Shown here piece by piece: positions 37,080 to 46,362 of a DNA stretch of 64,000 nt (position 1 is its first letter; each line of letters opens with the position of its first letter). Location: NCBI RefSeq assembly GCF_024612015.1, contig NZ_CP102512.1, positions 6,324,001 through 6,388,000 on the forward strand. Direction: 5' to 3'. The stretch comes from Streptomyces sp. CA-210063 (lineage in GTDB: Bacteria; Actinomycetota; Actinomycetes; Streptomycetales; Streptomycetaceae). The position numbers and the translations under genes were made by a program. The notes below the pieces were generated by a model. It did not search any database. It was given only the letters and a program-made list of their open reading frames with translations, and had not been told where the DNA came from.

Positions 37080-38617
37080 TCCAGGGACAGGGGACCGGCC
37101 GCCTGATCACCGGCCGCTACGAACTGTCCACGCTCATCGGGCAGGGCGGCATGGGCCAGGTGTGGACGGCGTACGACCAGCGCCTCGACCGGCGCGTGGC
37201 GGTGAAGCTGCTGCGCCCGGACAAGGTCGCGGGCCAGGAGGCCGACGAGCTGCGCCGCCGCTTCGTGCGCGAGTGCCGTGTCACGGCCCAGGTCGACCAC
37301 CCCGGCCTGGTGACCGTGCACGACGCGGGCAGCGAGGGCGAGGAGCTGTTCCTCGTCATGCAGTACGTCGACGGGGCCGACCTCGCCGACCATCTCGCCG
37401 AGCACGACCCCTACCCGTGGCAGTGGACCGTCTCGGTCGCCGCCCAGCTGTGCGCCGTGCTGTCCGCCGTGCACGCGGTGCCGATCATCCACCGCGACCT
37501 CAAGCCCCGGAACGTGATGGTCAAGCAGGACGGCACGGTCACCGTCCTCGACCTGGGCGTCGCCTCCGTCATGGACACCGACACCACGCGTCTCACCCAC
37601 ACCGGCTCGCCCATCGGCAGCCCCGCCTACATGGCCCCGGAACAGGCCATGGGCGGCGCGGTCGGCCCGTACACCGACCTGTACGCCCTCGGTGTGCTGA
37701 TACACGAACTGCTCAGCGGGAACGTCCCGTTCACGGGCTCCACGGCCCTCGGTGTCCTCCACCGCCACCTCTACGAGCCGCCGGTCCCGGTCCGCCGGCT
37801 GCGCCCCGAGGTGCCCGAGAACCTGGAGGCCCTGGTCCTCCGGCTGCTCTCCAAGGACCCGCAGCACCGCCCGTCCTCCGCGCAGGAGACGTACGAACAA
37901 CTCCTCCCGCTGCTCCCCGCGCGCGGTATGCCCACCGGCTCCCCGCTCGACCCCGCGCGCCCGTTCCTGCGCCCGCACGCCCCCTGGCCGGACCGCGCCC
38001 GCATCCCCGCGCCGCAGCCGTCCGCCACGCCCGACCCCGCGCCCGCGGCCGACAAGCCCGATGTGGCGGGCGCCGTCGACGAGGTCAAGCGGCTTCTCGG
38101 CGAGGGCCGCATCACCCAGGCCGTCGACATCCTCGGCGCGATCCTCCCGGCCGCCGCCGCCCAGCACGGCGAGCACTCACCGGTCGTCCGCACCCTGCGC
38201 AAGCAGTACGCGGCCACGCTGATGGACGACGGCCAGTACCGCCGCGCCTTGCCCGAGCTGCGCCGCCTCGCCGACGAGCGCGCCGCCGAGGCCGGCCAGG
38301 CCGACCCGCAGTCCCTGCGCTTCCGCTACGAGTCCGCCCAGTGCCTCGAACAGCTCGGCGAACCGGCCGCGGCCCTCGCCGAGTACCGCTCGCTGCTGCC
38401 GTACTTCGAGAACCAGTACGTGGGCGGCGACCCCGAGCTCTCCCTCGACGTCCGCCGCCGCATAGGCCACCTCCTCCTCGCCCTCGGCGACCGCGGCGCA
38501 GCCCACGAGACCCTGGGCCGCCTGCTGCTCGACGTGGAACGGCTGCGCGGGCCCGGCCATCCGCTGGCGAGCGAGGTCCGGCGCACGTTGCAGTGGCTGG
38601 GCCAGGTGCGCGGCTGA
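37076..38617 (+). CDS. Hanks-type Ser/Thr protein kinase with C-terminal TPR region
   Basis: 513 residues. Kinase elements are in order: glycine loop GQGGMGQV (22-29), Lys44 (VAVKLL), HRDLKPRN with catalytic Asp141, DLG (159-161, replacing DFG), SPAYMAPEQ and DLYALGVLIHELL. After a Pro-rich linker (about 300-330) the C-terminal 180 residues are helical and TPR-like (LRKQYAATLMDDGQYRRALPEL). There is no membrane helix or PASTA repeat, so it is probably cytosolic or recruited by the membrane protein encoded just upstream. The GTG start overlaps the preceding stop. Confidence 0.9.
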   Translation: MIQGQGTGRLITGRYELSTLIGQGGMGQVWTAYDQRLDRRVAVKLLRPDKVAGQEADELRRRFVRECRVTAQVDHPGLVTVHDAGSEGEELFLVMQYVDGADLADHLAEHDPYPWQWTVSVAAQLCAVLSAVHAVPIIHRDLKPRNVMVKQDGTVTVLDLGVASVMDTDTTRLTHTGSPIGSPAYMAPEQAMGGAVGPYTDLYALGVLIHELLSGNVPFTGSTALGVLHRHLYEPPVPVRRLRPEVPENLEALVLRLLSKDPQHRPSSAQETYEQLLPLLPARGMPTGSPLDPARPFLRPHAPWPDRARIPAPQPSATPDPAPAADKPDVAGAVDEVKRLLGEGRITQAVDILGAILPAAAAQHGEHSPVVRTLRKQYAATLMDDGQYRRALPELRRLADERAAEAGQADPQSLRFRYESAQCLEQLGEPAAALAEYRSLLPYFENQYVGGDPELSLDVRRRIGHLLLALGDRGAAHETLGRLLLDVERLRGPGHPLASEVRRTLQWLGQVRG

Positions 38618-38758
38618 CGCACGGCGGACACACGGGAGGCCTTGTTTTGCGCCACCTTGGCCGAAGTTTGTCGTGATCCGGAGGCGGAGTTTCCCGAACG
38701 CGGAAGCGGCTCCGGTTGGCTGTGCGTACATCGAAGCGAACAAAGGGTGGGGCCACTC

Positions 38759-39598
38759 ATGTCCAGCAAGTCCAGCCATCGGCAGTCGAGGAAGTTCAGA
38801 TACGCCGCCTGGACCGCGGCCGGCGCCGCCGTCCTCGCCGGTGCCGGTCTCGCCGCGCAGAACTCCCTCGCCACCACCACCGCCTGGCCCGCCGCCAGGA
38901 TCTACACGGGCCGCGCCTTCGACACCTGCACGGCCCCCTCCCTCGCCGCGATGAAGGCATGGAAGGGCGGCCTCTACGGCGCGGCGGCGGTCTACGTCGG
39001 CGGCAAGAACCGAGGCTGCTCCCAGCCCAACCTCACCGCCTCCTGGGTGAAGTCCGTCAACACCCTCGGCTGGAGGCTCGTCCCGCTCTACGTCGGCGCC
39101 CAGCCGCCCTGCCAGACCGGCTCCAGCCCCGAGGTGATCACCGCGTCGACCGCCGCCTCCCAGGGCGCCGCCGACGGAGCCGACGCCGTGGCCAAGGCCG
39201 CAGCCCTCGGCATGAAGCCGGGCAGCGCGCTCTATCTCGACATGGAGGCGTACGACATCACGGACACGGCCTGCGACAACGCCGTCCTCACCTACGTCCG
39301 CGCCTGGCACAAGGCGCTCGGCGCCAAGCAGTACCGCTCCGGCTTCTACGGCTTCAGCAGCTCCAGCGCCAAGTCCGTCGCCACCGCCACCGACCGCACC
39401 GACCTGCCGGGCAACCTCTGGTACGCCAAGTGGGACAAGGTCAACACGACGACCACCGACTGGCCGTACGACCCGAAGCTGTACACCGGGCACCACCGCG
39501 CCCACCAGTACATGGTCAACAGCAAGGAGACCCGCGGCGGCTACACGATCACCGTGGACCGCAACGCGTGGGACGCGCCCGTGGCGATCGTGGGCTGA
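38759..39598 (+). CDS. Secreted DUF1906 (Rv2525c-like glycoside hydrolase-like) protein
   Basis: 279 residues. An N-terminal signal segment (RKFRYAAWTAAGAAVLAGAG) leads into a TIM-barrel-like domain with YTGRAFDTCTAPS, the acidic ALYLDMEAYD and the Trp/Tyr-rich NLWYAKWDKV. The domain is the Rv2525c-like glycoside hydrolase-like family, implicated in the cell envelope. Four Cys in the mature part could pair. ATG 38759 follows AAAGGGTGGGG. No operon partner; the SurA-like gene starts 136 bp downstream. Confidence 0.85.
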   Translation: MSSKSSHRQSRKFRYAAWTAAGAAVLAGAGLAAQNSLATTTAWPAARIYTGRAFDTCTAPSLAAMKAWKGGLYGAAAVYVGGKNRGCSQPNLTASWVKSVNTLGWRLVPLYVGAQPPCQTGSSPEVITASTAASQGAADGADAVAKAAALGMKPGSALYLDMEAYDITDTACDNAVLTYVRAWHKALGAKQYRSGFYGFSSSSAKSVATATDRTDLPGNLWYAKWDKVNTTTTDWPYDPKLYTGHHRAHQYMVNSKETRGGYTITVDRNAWDAPVAIVG

Positions 39599-39734
39599 GC
39601 CGGACGTGGCATGTGGCGGTGCCAAAGTCGACGTGAATCGTTGGTCGAATGGCTGGCCGAGAGCAGGGCCACTGCCTACCATCGATCACCGCAAGACCTT
39701 GTGCACCGCCGCACAATCTCCTCGGGAGGCCAAC

Positions 39735-40403
39735 TTGCACCGCCGCCGTCGCACCGTGCTCCTCCTCTCCGCCGCGATCGCCGCCGCGGCCCCGCTCCTC
39801 ACCGCCTGCGGAAACGATGCGCATCCTGGCGCGGCGGCCGTCGTCGGCGGTGAGCGGATCACGGTCTCGCAGCTGGAGAACCGGGTGAACGCGGTACGCG
39901 CCGCCCAGCGCGCCGCCAGCACCGACGAGACCCAGTACCAGCAGGTCGTCGCCCAGAGCAGCGCCCTCACCCGCAACACCCTCAACGGCATGGTCCTGGA
40001 GAAGGTCCTCGACCAGGCGCTCGACGACGCCGGCGTGACCGTCACCCGCAAGGACGTCCAGAAGTACCGTTCCGACCTCGAGAAGAACGCCGGCGGCGCC
40101 GAGGCTCTGGAGATGGCCTATCTGCAGCGCTACAACGTCGCCCCGGAGCAGCTCGAAGAGAGCCTCCGCAGCGACGTCGAGGTCCAGGAACTCTCCACCG
40201 CCCTCGGCGCAGACCTGAACACCCCGGAGGGCGGCACGGTCTTCTGGCAGGCCCTCTCCGACGCGTCCAAGAAACTCGACGTGGACCTCAACCCCCGCTA
40301 CGGCAGCTGGGGCGTCGACCAGTCCGGCCGCGTGGGCCTGGTGGACGCAAAGACACCGTGGCTGCGGGAGGTCACACGGACGGGGACGCAGGAGACGGCT
40401 TAG
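39735..40403 (+). CDS. SurA N-terminal-like lipoprotein
   Basis: 222 residues. A basic tail (HRRRRTVLLL), hydrophobic helix and lipobox LTAC (Cys25) mark a lipoprotein. The mature part matches the SurA N-terminal helical chaperone region (VVGGERITVSQLENRVNAVR, LNGMVLEKVLDQAL) but has no PPIase domain of full length. It probably assists folding of exported proteins. A TTG start at 39735 is assigned because GGGAGG lies just ahead and gives an ordinary signal peptide; the open frame upstream has no such site. mazG follows after about 100 bp. Confidence 0.82.
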   Translation: MHRRRRTVLLLSAAIAAAAPLLTACGNDAHPGAAAVVGGERITVSQLENRVNAVRAAQRAASTDETQYQQVVAQSSALTRNTLNGMVLEKVLDQALDDAGVTVTRKDVQKYRSDLEKNAGGAEALEMAYLQRYNVAPEQLEESLRSDVEVQELSTALGADLNTPEGGTVFWQALSDASKKLDVDLNPRYGSWGVDQSGRVGLVDAKTPWLREVTRTGTQETA

Positions 40404-40518
40404 CGACCCTATGGGCGCCCGGGTCCGCACCTCATGGCATGCGGGCGTCGGGCGGACCTGTTCCCGCGGCCTGTGGATAACTTCGGAGGTCGTCCGTGGC
40501 GTGGGTTACGTTCGTGGG

Positions 40519-41538
40519 GTGAACGCACACCGCCCCGACGGCGCCCCCGCCACCCCGGCCGCCGACACCACGGCCTCCGCCCCCGGCCCCGGCCGGGTCG
40601 TCCTGCTCACCACCAGTCACCGTGTCGCGCCCGGCCTGCTCTCCTGGCCCGCCTGGCAGGCGCTGCACGGGGCCGACCGCGTCCTCTGCGCGGACGGGGC
40701 GCACCCCCAGCTCCCCTACCTCCGCGAGGCCGGCATAACGGTCGAGCAGGCGACCGCGACGGCCGACGAACTGGTCGACGCCTGCGCCGGCGGCCGCACG
40801 GTGGTCGTCGTGGCCGCCGCCGAGGGCGAACCCCACCTCACGGACGGCCTGGCCCGCCTCGCCGGCTCCGGCCGCGTCCAGATGCCGTCCCTGGAACTCC
40901 TCCCCGCCTCCTACGACCTCCCCGGCGCCCGCCTCCTCGACCTCGTCCAGGTCATGGACCGCATCCGCGCCGAATGCCCCTGGTCCTCCCAGCAGACCCA
41001 CAAGGGCCTGACCAAGTACGGCATCGAGGAGGCGTACGAACTCGTCGAGGCCATCGAGGAGGGCGACCGCGAAGAACTCCGCGAGGAACTGGGCGACGTC
41101 CTCCTCCAGGTCGTCTTCCACGCCCGCATCGCCGAGGACGACCCCGACACGCCCTTCTCCATCGACGACGTAGCCGCCGGCATCGTCACCAAGCTCATCC
41201 ACCGCCACCCCCATGTCTTCGGCGACGCCACGGCCACGACCCCGGAGGAGGTCAAGGAACACTGGCTCCGCACGAAGGCCGTGGAGAAGCGGCGCGAGTC
41301 GGTGACCGAGGGCATACCCCTCGGCCAACCGGGCCTCGCCCTGGCCTCGAAGCTCGCGTCCCGGGTGCGTACGGCGGGCCTGGACGTCCCGCTGCCGGTC
41401 GGCGAGGGCCCCGGCTACGAACTCCTGGCGATGGCGGTACGAGCCGAGGCGGCCGGAGTCGACCCCGAGGCGGCGCTGCGGGCCGCGGCCCGGGCGTACC
41501 GGGACGCGGTGCGTGCTGCTGAGGGGCTGGACGCTTAG
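40519..41538 (+). CDS. mazG: Nucleoside triphosphate pyrophosphohydrolase MazG
   Basis: About 339 residues. The C-terminal two thirds contain the MazG core: RIRAECPWSSQQTHKGLTKY, EEAYELVEAIEEGDREELRE, ELGDVLLQVVFHARIAED and HPHVFGD. The first 130 residues are a cut-down tetrapyrrole-methylase-like region (RVVLLTTSHRVAPGLLSWPAW), as in other actinobacterial MazG. It hydrolyses (d)NTPs to NMPs and affects (p)ppGpp and mutagenic nucleotide pools. The start may be GTG 40519 or GTG 40501 (GGAGG is 11 bp before the latter). A TTATCCACA site lies just upstream on the minus strand (40472-40480). Confidence 0.92.
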   Translation: MNAHRPDGAPATPAADTTASAPGPGRVVLLTTSHRVAPGLLSWPAWQALHGADRVLCADGAHPQLPYLREAGITVEQATATADELVDACAGGRTVVVVAAAEGEPHLTDGLARLAGSGRVQMPSLELLPASYDLPGARLLDLVQVMDRIRAECPWSSQQTHKGLTKYGIEEAYELVEAIEEGDREELREELGDVLLQVVFHARIAEDDPDTPFSIDDVAAGIVTKLIHRHPHVFGDATATTPEEVKEHWLRTKAVEKRRESVTEGIPLGQPGLALASKLASRVRTAGLDVPLPVGEGPGYELLAMAVRAEAAGVDPEAALRAAARAYRDAVRAAEGLDA

Positions 41539-41580
41539 TACCGTTGTCCTTACGACTGGTTGCGACGCGTGGGGGCTTGT

Positions 41581-43734
41581 GTGGAGCGGGAGTCGGAAGA
41601 CGAGACGGGTGAAGAGCGCTCCGTGGAGGCCGGCGGCAGCAGGTCGGTCGCTGCCGGGGGCAGCATAGGCATGGCCGTCACCGGCGACGGCGCCACGGTC
41701 AACACCGTCTCGGGCGGAACCTCAGACGGCTCCGTCATCCAGGCCGGCTACATCGCCACGGCCTCGACAGGGCCTCAGTACACCGGTGACCACTACGACT
41801 TCCGGGACGCCGAATTCCACGACAAGGTCGTCGCCCGGGAGAACAACCACACGGAGAACAACTACTACGGCACCGTTCCTGCCCCGGCCGACTGGCGGCC
41901 GGTGGCCGATGTCGAGCCCTGGGAGCTCGGCGTCAGCGCGACACTGCACATACCCGGGCAGCCCGACATACCGCCGTACGTCCCCCGCGACTGCGACGAG
42001 GACCTGCGGGCCAAGCTCGCGCACAGCGGCCTGGTGCTGATCCTGGGGGAGCGGTACGTGGGCAAGTCGTACACGGCGTGGCAGGGCGTGCGGTCGCTGG
42101 ACGGCTATGTGTTCTACGCGCCCCATCACGGCGAGGACCTGCGCGACCTGCTCGCCGCGTTGCAGGGCAGGCCCGGCAAGTACGTGATCTCGCTGGACGA
42201 GTTGACCGATCACCTCGGTGAGGGCGGCCTGGAGCCGAGGCTGTTGCGCAAGCTCACCGGCCTCGGGGCGATCGTGCTCGGCACCATGCGCCCCGACGAG
42301 TACTACCGCCGCCGGACGCGGACCGCCCCCGGCGACCGTGTTGTGGCCACGGCCCGCACGGTACGACTGCCCCGCGAGTGGACCGACGCCGAGCTACGGC
42401 GGCTGTCGCACCTCGACGACCCGCGCGCCTACCCGGCCTACATGTGGAGCGGCAAGGAGGGCGCCGCCTCGTACTTCGCGGTCGGCCACCTGCTGTTCGA
42501 CGAGTGGCGGCGAGAAGGGACGAGGGACGAGCATCCGCGTGGACAGCTGTTGGTGAGGGCGGCGGTGGACCTGGCACGATGCGGCGTGACGGGCGCCGTA
42601 CCGGCCGACCTGCTCAGACGGGTCCAGGAGCAGTACGGGACGGAGGAGCGCGAGTCGTTCGAGGACGCCCTCGCGTGGGCGACGACACGCATGTTCGGGG
42701 TGTCGGGACTCCTCCTGGCCGGGGAGGAGGCCGGCACGTGGCGGGCGTACGGCGCGCTGGTGGCGGAGGCGCTGCGGTCGGAGGATCTGGACCCCGTCCC
42801 GGACGGGGTGTGGTGGCTGCTTCTCGACGAGGCGCAGGCCGGGGCGCGGATCGACCGGGACGCCGTCCTGGAGGCGGCCCGTGCGGCGCTGCACCAGCGG
42901 TTGGAGGCGGGGGACGTAGAGCTGATGTTCGCCTTCGCGGACCGCGTCGGGGGCGGTGAGAGCGAGGAACTGCTGCGCCGGGCGGCCGAGGGGGGACACC
43001 CACGGGCGGCCGAAGCCTGGGCGAGGCATCTGCTGGACAGCGGCGACGAGCCGGCGGCGCTGCCGTATCTGGAGGCCGCGGCGGAGAGCGGAAGCGTCAG
43101 CGCGGCACGCGAGACGGGGCGGTTGCACCGGGAGCGTGCGGAGCGGTGGTTGTGGAGGGCGGCCGAGAGCGGTGACGCCGAGGCGGCGCACCGTCTGGGT
43201 GACCTGCTCGTCGGTAGCGGAAAGACGAACCAAGCCCTCGGGTGGTACGTCAGGGCGTTTGACGCGGGTCGGGAAGAAGTCGCGACCAGCCTCGGCCGGC
43301 TGATGTTCTACCGGCGCAACATGGACGACGCGAAGCTCTGGTTCCGGCGTGGTGTCGCCCTTGAGGACCCGGCCGCGCTGTACGGCCTCGCCCTCGTTTT
43401 CCAGGTGTCGGGCGATCTGGACGCGGCGCAGCAGATGTATCGCGAGGCCATGAAGACCGGCCATCTCAACGCGCGCCGGAATCTGGCAACTCTTCTCCTG
43501 CGCACTGGTGCCGTCGAGGAGGGAGAGAGGCTCCTTCGCGAGGCCATGGCGCAGGAGGAGGAAGGAGGCTGGGCCGCGTACGCGCTGGCAAAGCACATGG
43601 AAGGGGAGGAAGCGCTGGAAGAAGCAGGGCGGTTGTTCCATGAAGCCGCCCGGCAAGGTCACTACTTCGCGAAGATCCGGCTGGGCGAACTGCCCGCACC
43701 GCGGAAAGACGCGCCCGCTACCGTCGACGAGTGA
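41581..43734 (+). CDS. NLR-like P-loop ATPase with Sel1-like repeats and amyloid-like N-terminal motif
   Basis: 717 residues. Residues 41-58 (NTVSGGTSDGSVIQAGYI) resemble the short VSGx-VIQAG amyloid-type motifs found ahead of bacterial NLR-like NTPases. An Asn-rich patch follows (ENNHTENNYYG). A P-loop domain starts with GERYVGKS (156-163) and has a Walker-B-like ISLDEL (Asp206). From about residue 455 the protein is helical Sel1/TPR-like repeats (ELLRRAAEGGHPRAAEAWA, WLWRAAESGDAEAAHRLG). The start is uncertain (GTG 41581; GTG 41569 or TTG 41560 possible). The stop overlaps the P450 GTG. No effector domain is seen, and any signalling role is inferred from architecture. Confidence 0.72.
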   Translation: MERESEDETGEERSVEAGGSRSVAAGGSIGMAVTGDGATVNTVSGGTSDGSVIQAGYIATASTGPQYTGDHYDFRDAEFHDKVVARENNHTENNYYGTVPAPADWRPVADVEPWELGVSATLHIPGQPDIPPYVPRDCDEDLRAKLAHSGLVLILGERYVGKSYTAWQGVRSLDGYVFYAPHHGEDLRDLLAALQGRPGKYVISLDELTDHLGEGGLEPRLLRKLTGLGAIVLGTMRPDEYYRRRTRTAPGDRVVATARTVRLPREWTDAELRRLSHLDDPRAYPAYMWSGKEGAASYFAVGHLLFDEWRREGTRDEHPRGQLLVRAAVDLARCGVTGAVPADLLRRVQEQYGTEERESFEDALAWATTRMFGVSGLLLAGEEAGTWRAYGALVAEALRSEDLDPVPDGVWWLLLDEAQAGARIDRDAVLEAARAALHQRLEAGDVELMFAFADRVGGGESEELLRRAAEGGHPRAAEAWARHLLDSGDEPAALPYLEAAAESGSVSAARETGRLHRERAERWLWRAAESGDAEAAHRLGDLLVGSGKTNQALGWYVRAFDAGREEVATSLGRLMFYRRNMDDAKLWFRRGVALEDPAALYGLALVFQVSGDLDAAQQMYREAMKTGHLNARRNLATLLLRTGAVEEGERLLREAMAQEEEGGWAAYALAKHMEGEEALEEAGRLFHEAARQGHYFAKIRLGELPAPRKDAPATVDE

Positions 43735-45020
43735 CCAACCAGCCCCCCGCCCCGCCCCCGGCCCCCGCTCTCTTCACCTGGGAATTCGCCACCGACCCCT
43801 ACCCCGCCTACGCCTGGCTCCGCGAACACGCCCCCGTGCACCGCACGAAACTCCCCAGCGGCGTGGAAGCCTGGCTGGTCACGCGCTACGCCGACGCCAA
43901 GCAGGCCCTCGCCGACGGACGCCTCTCCAAGAACCCCGCACATCACGACGAGCCGGCCCACGCCAAGGGCAAGACCGGTATCCCCGGTGAGCGCAAGGCC
44001 GAGTTGATGACGCATCTGCTCAACATCGACCCGCCGGACCACACCCGCCTCCGCCGCCTCGTCTCCAAGGCGTTCACGCCCCGCCGGGTCGCCGAGTTCG
44101 CCCCCCGTGTCCAGGAACTCACCGACCACCTCATCGACCAGTTCGCGGACCAGGGCGAAGCCGACCTCATCCACGACTTCGCCTTCCCGCTCCCCATCTA
44201 CGCCATCTGCGACCTGCTCGGCGTCCCCCGCGAGGACCAGGACGACTTCCGGGACTGGGCGGGCATGATGATCCGGCACGGGGGCGGGCCGCGCGGCGGC
44301 GTCGCGCGGTCGGTCAAGAAGATGCGCGGCTACCTCGCCGAACTCATCCACCGCAAGCGCGAGGCGCTGCCCGACGCTCCCACCCCCGGCGAGGACCTCA
44401 TCTCCGGGCTCATCCGCGCCTCCGACCACGGTGAGCACCTCACCGAGAACGAGGCCGCGGCGATGGCGTTCATCCTGCTGTTCGCCGGGTTCGAGACGAC
44501 CGTCAACCTCATCGGGAACGGCACGTACGCCCTTCTCACCCACCCCGAACAGCGCGCCCGCCTCCAGGCATCCCTCGCCGCCGAGGAGACCGCGCTGCTC
44601 GAAACCGGCGTCGAGGAACTCCTCCGCTACGACGGCCCCGTCGAACTCGCCACCTGGCGCTTCGCCACGCAGCCCCTCACGATCGGCGGGGAGGACATCG
44701 CCCCCGGCGACCCCGTCCTCGTCGTACTCGCCGCGGCCGACCGCGACCCGGCCCGTTTCGACGACCCCGACACCCTCGACCTCTCCCGCCGCGACAACCA
44801 GCACCTCGGTTACGGCCACGGCATCCACTACTGTCTCGGCGCCCCCCTCGCCCGCCTCGAAGGCCAGACCGCGCTGGCGACGCTCCTCACCCGCCTCCCC
44901 GATCTACGACTCGCCGTGGATTCGGCCGATTTGAGGTGGCGCGGAGGGCTCATCATGCGGGGATTGCGCACGCTTCCGGTGGAATTCGTCGCGCGGAAGC
45001 AGCCCGTGAGTGGTCTGTGA
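43731..45020 (+). CDS. Cytochrome P450
   Basis: 429 residues, a soluble bacterial CYP. I-helix FAGFETTVN, K-helix ELLR (ExxR) and the heme loop GYGHGIHYCLG with Cys368 as axial ligand are present; the usual Phe at the start of the heme loop is Tyr. The GTG start overlaps the stop of the NLR-like ATPase gene (GTGA), so the two are translated together. No ferredoxin or other tailoring genes are adjacent, so it is not an obvious biosynthetic-cluster member. Substrate unknown. Confidence 0.92.
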   Translation: MTNQPPAPPPAPALFTWEFATDPYPAYAWLREHAPVHRTKLPSGVEAWLVTRYADAKQALADGRLSKNPAHHDEPAHAKGKTGIPGERKAELMTHLLNIDPPDHTRLRRLVSKAFTPRRVAEFAPRVQELTDHLIDQFADQGEADLIHDFAFPLPIYAICDLLGVPREDQDDFRDWAGMMIRHGGGPRGGVARSVKKMRGYLAELIHRKREALPDAPTPGEDLISGLIRASDHGEHLTENEAAAMAFILLFAGFETTVNLIGNGTYALLTHPEQRARLQASLAAEETALLETGVEELLRYDGPVELATWRFATQPLTIGGEDIAPGDPVLVVLAAADRDPARFDDPDTLDLSRRDNQHLGYGHGIHYCLGAPLARLEGQTALATLLTRLPDLRLAVDSADLRWRGGLIMRGLRTLPVEFVARKQPVSGL

Positions 45021-45203
45021 GCGGCCCGTAGCAGTACCCCATTCCGCGCCAGGAGATGACACTCTCTCAGCTCTGTGATCTTCACGTGATCTGCGCTGCA
45101 TTAACTTGTGACAACTGATCGACTGCCGATACGTTCACACGTCAGTGCGAAGGGCCACCACACCCGTCGCACAGGCCCCTGCTGTCGCGTGAAAGGCAAC
45201 CGC

Positions 45204-46214
45204 ATGCTCTCCGGGAACGGTCGTCACCGTCGCCCCCGTCAGGCTCCGGCCCTCCTCGTCGCGGCCGGAGTGACCGGCTCGGCCATCGCCATCCCACTCC
45301 TCGGCGCCACCGGCGCGAGCGCGGCCAGCGGAACCACCTGGGACCAGGTGGCGGAGTGCGAGAGCGGCGGCTCGTGGAGCGCGGACACCGGCAACGGGCG
45401 TTATGGCGGCCTCCAGCTGACCCAGGCGAACTGGGAGAAGTACGGCGGCCTCGACTATGCGACGAGCGCCGACCAGGCCAGCCGTTCGCAGCAGATAGCG
45501 ATCGCCGAGAAGGTGCTCGCCGACCAGGGCGTCGGTGTCTGGTCCGTCTGCGGAGTGCTCCACAACCTCGCCGGTGACTCCGGTTCCGCCGACGTGGACA
45601 CCGGCGCCGCGGACGGTTCGTCGAACTCGGACAGTTCATCCGGATCATCCGATACATCCGGTACGTCTGATTCATCCCGTTCGACTGACTCATCTGAATC
45701 ATCGGACTCGTCCGCGAATGTCATCGAAGGCTCCACCAAGGCCGACATCGACTCGGATGACTCCACCGGTTCCGGCAGCGACACCTCGAAGGGGTCCGAC
45801 AGCTCCTCCACTGACGACTCCGAGAACGACAACTCGGACAACTCGGGGCAGAGTGATGACTCTTCCGCCGCCGAGGACACCGAGAACGGCACCGGCCGCC
45901 ACCGCGGCACCAGCGCCGACGAAAGCACCGATGCCGACGCGGACGCGGCCGGCGACTCCCGTACCGGCTCCCGTGCCGACTCCTCGTCCTCCGGCCGTCA
46001 CGCATCCCGCGGTGGCGACGCGGCGCGCGAGGCCGTGGACGGCTCGTACACCGTCCGGGCGGGCGACAGCCTGACGGGCATCGCGAACTCGCTCGGGCTG
46101 GACGGCGGGTGGCGGGAGCTCTACGCCGAGAACGAGGGCACGGTCGGAACTGACCCGGACCTCATCCTTCCCGGTCAGACCCTTGAAGTCGGCGTCGAAA
46201 CGGGCGAAAAGTAG
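45204..46214 (+). CDS. rpfB: Resuscitation-promoting factor with Ser/Asp-rich linker and LysM
   Basis: 336 residues. A signal peptide (cut near ASAAS) precedes the Rpf lysozyme-like domain (WDQVAECESGGSW, catalytic Glu; GRYGGLQLTQANWEKYGG). A linker of about 170 residues is rich in Ser, Asp, Thr and Gly, and a C-terminal LysM (YTVRAGDSLTGIANSLG) binds peptidoglycan. It should cleave peptidoglycan during germination or regrowth. ATG 45204 follows AAAGG. In S. coelicolor the neighbour of rpfA is rpfB (memory). No riboswitch is seen before this gene. The symbol is by position and domain build. Confidence 0.85.
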   Translation: MLSGNGRHRRPRQAPALLVAAGVTGSAIAIPLLGATGASAASGTTWDQVAECESGGSWSADTGNGRYGGLQLTQANWEKYGGLDYATSADQASRSQQIAIAEKVLADQGVGVWSVCGVLHNLAGDSGSADVDTGAADGSSNSDSSSGSSDTSGTSDSSRSTDSSESSDSSANVIEGSTKADIDSDDSTGSGSDTSKGSDSSSTDDSENDNSDNSGQSDDSSAAEDTENGTGRHRGTSADESTDADADAAGDSRTGSRADSSSSGRHASRGGDAAREAVDGSYTVRAGDSLTGIANSLGLDGGWRELYAENEGTVGTDPDLILPGQTLEVGVETGEK

Positions 46215-46362
46215 CGGGAGTTCGGGTCGGGGTTCGCCCCTGAATGTCGGATTTGATCTCGGTGGGAGATGAATCACAGACCCCCTGATCGTCTTTGATA
46301 TTCGGCGAATCACGTGTTTACGGTCGTGACCGCTCGCCACAGCGGGCCCCTGCGGTCGGTAC

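Noticed and set aside
26705..40480. Possible second replication origin from DnaA-box-like sites
   Set aside because: Three single sites spread over 14 kb, with no cluster, no dnaA/dnaN neighbours and no AT-rich unwinding region.
43731..45020. Secondary-metabolite biosynthetic cluster around the P450
   Set aside because: No PKS, NRPS, terpene, RiPP or ferredoxin genes are adjacent; neighbours are housekeeping genes and an NLR-like ATPase.
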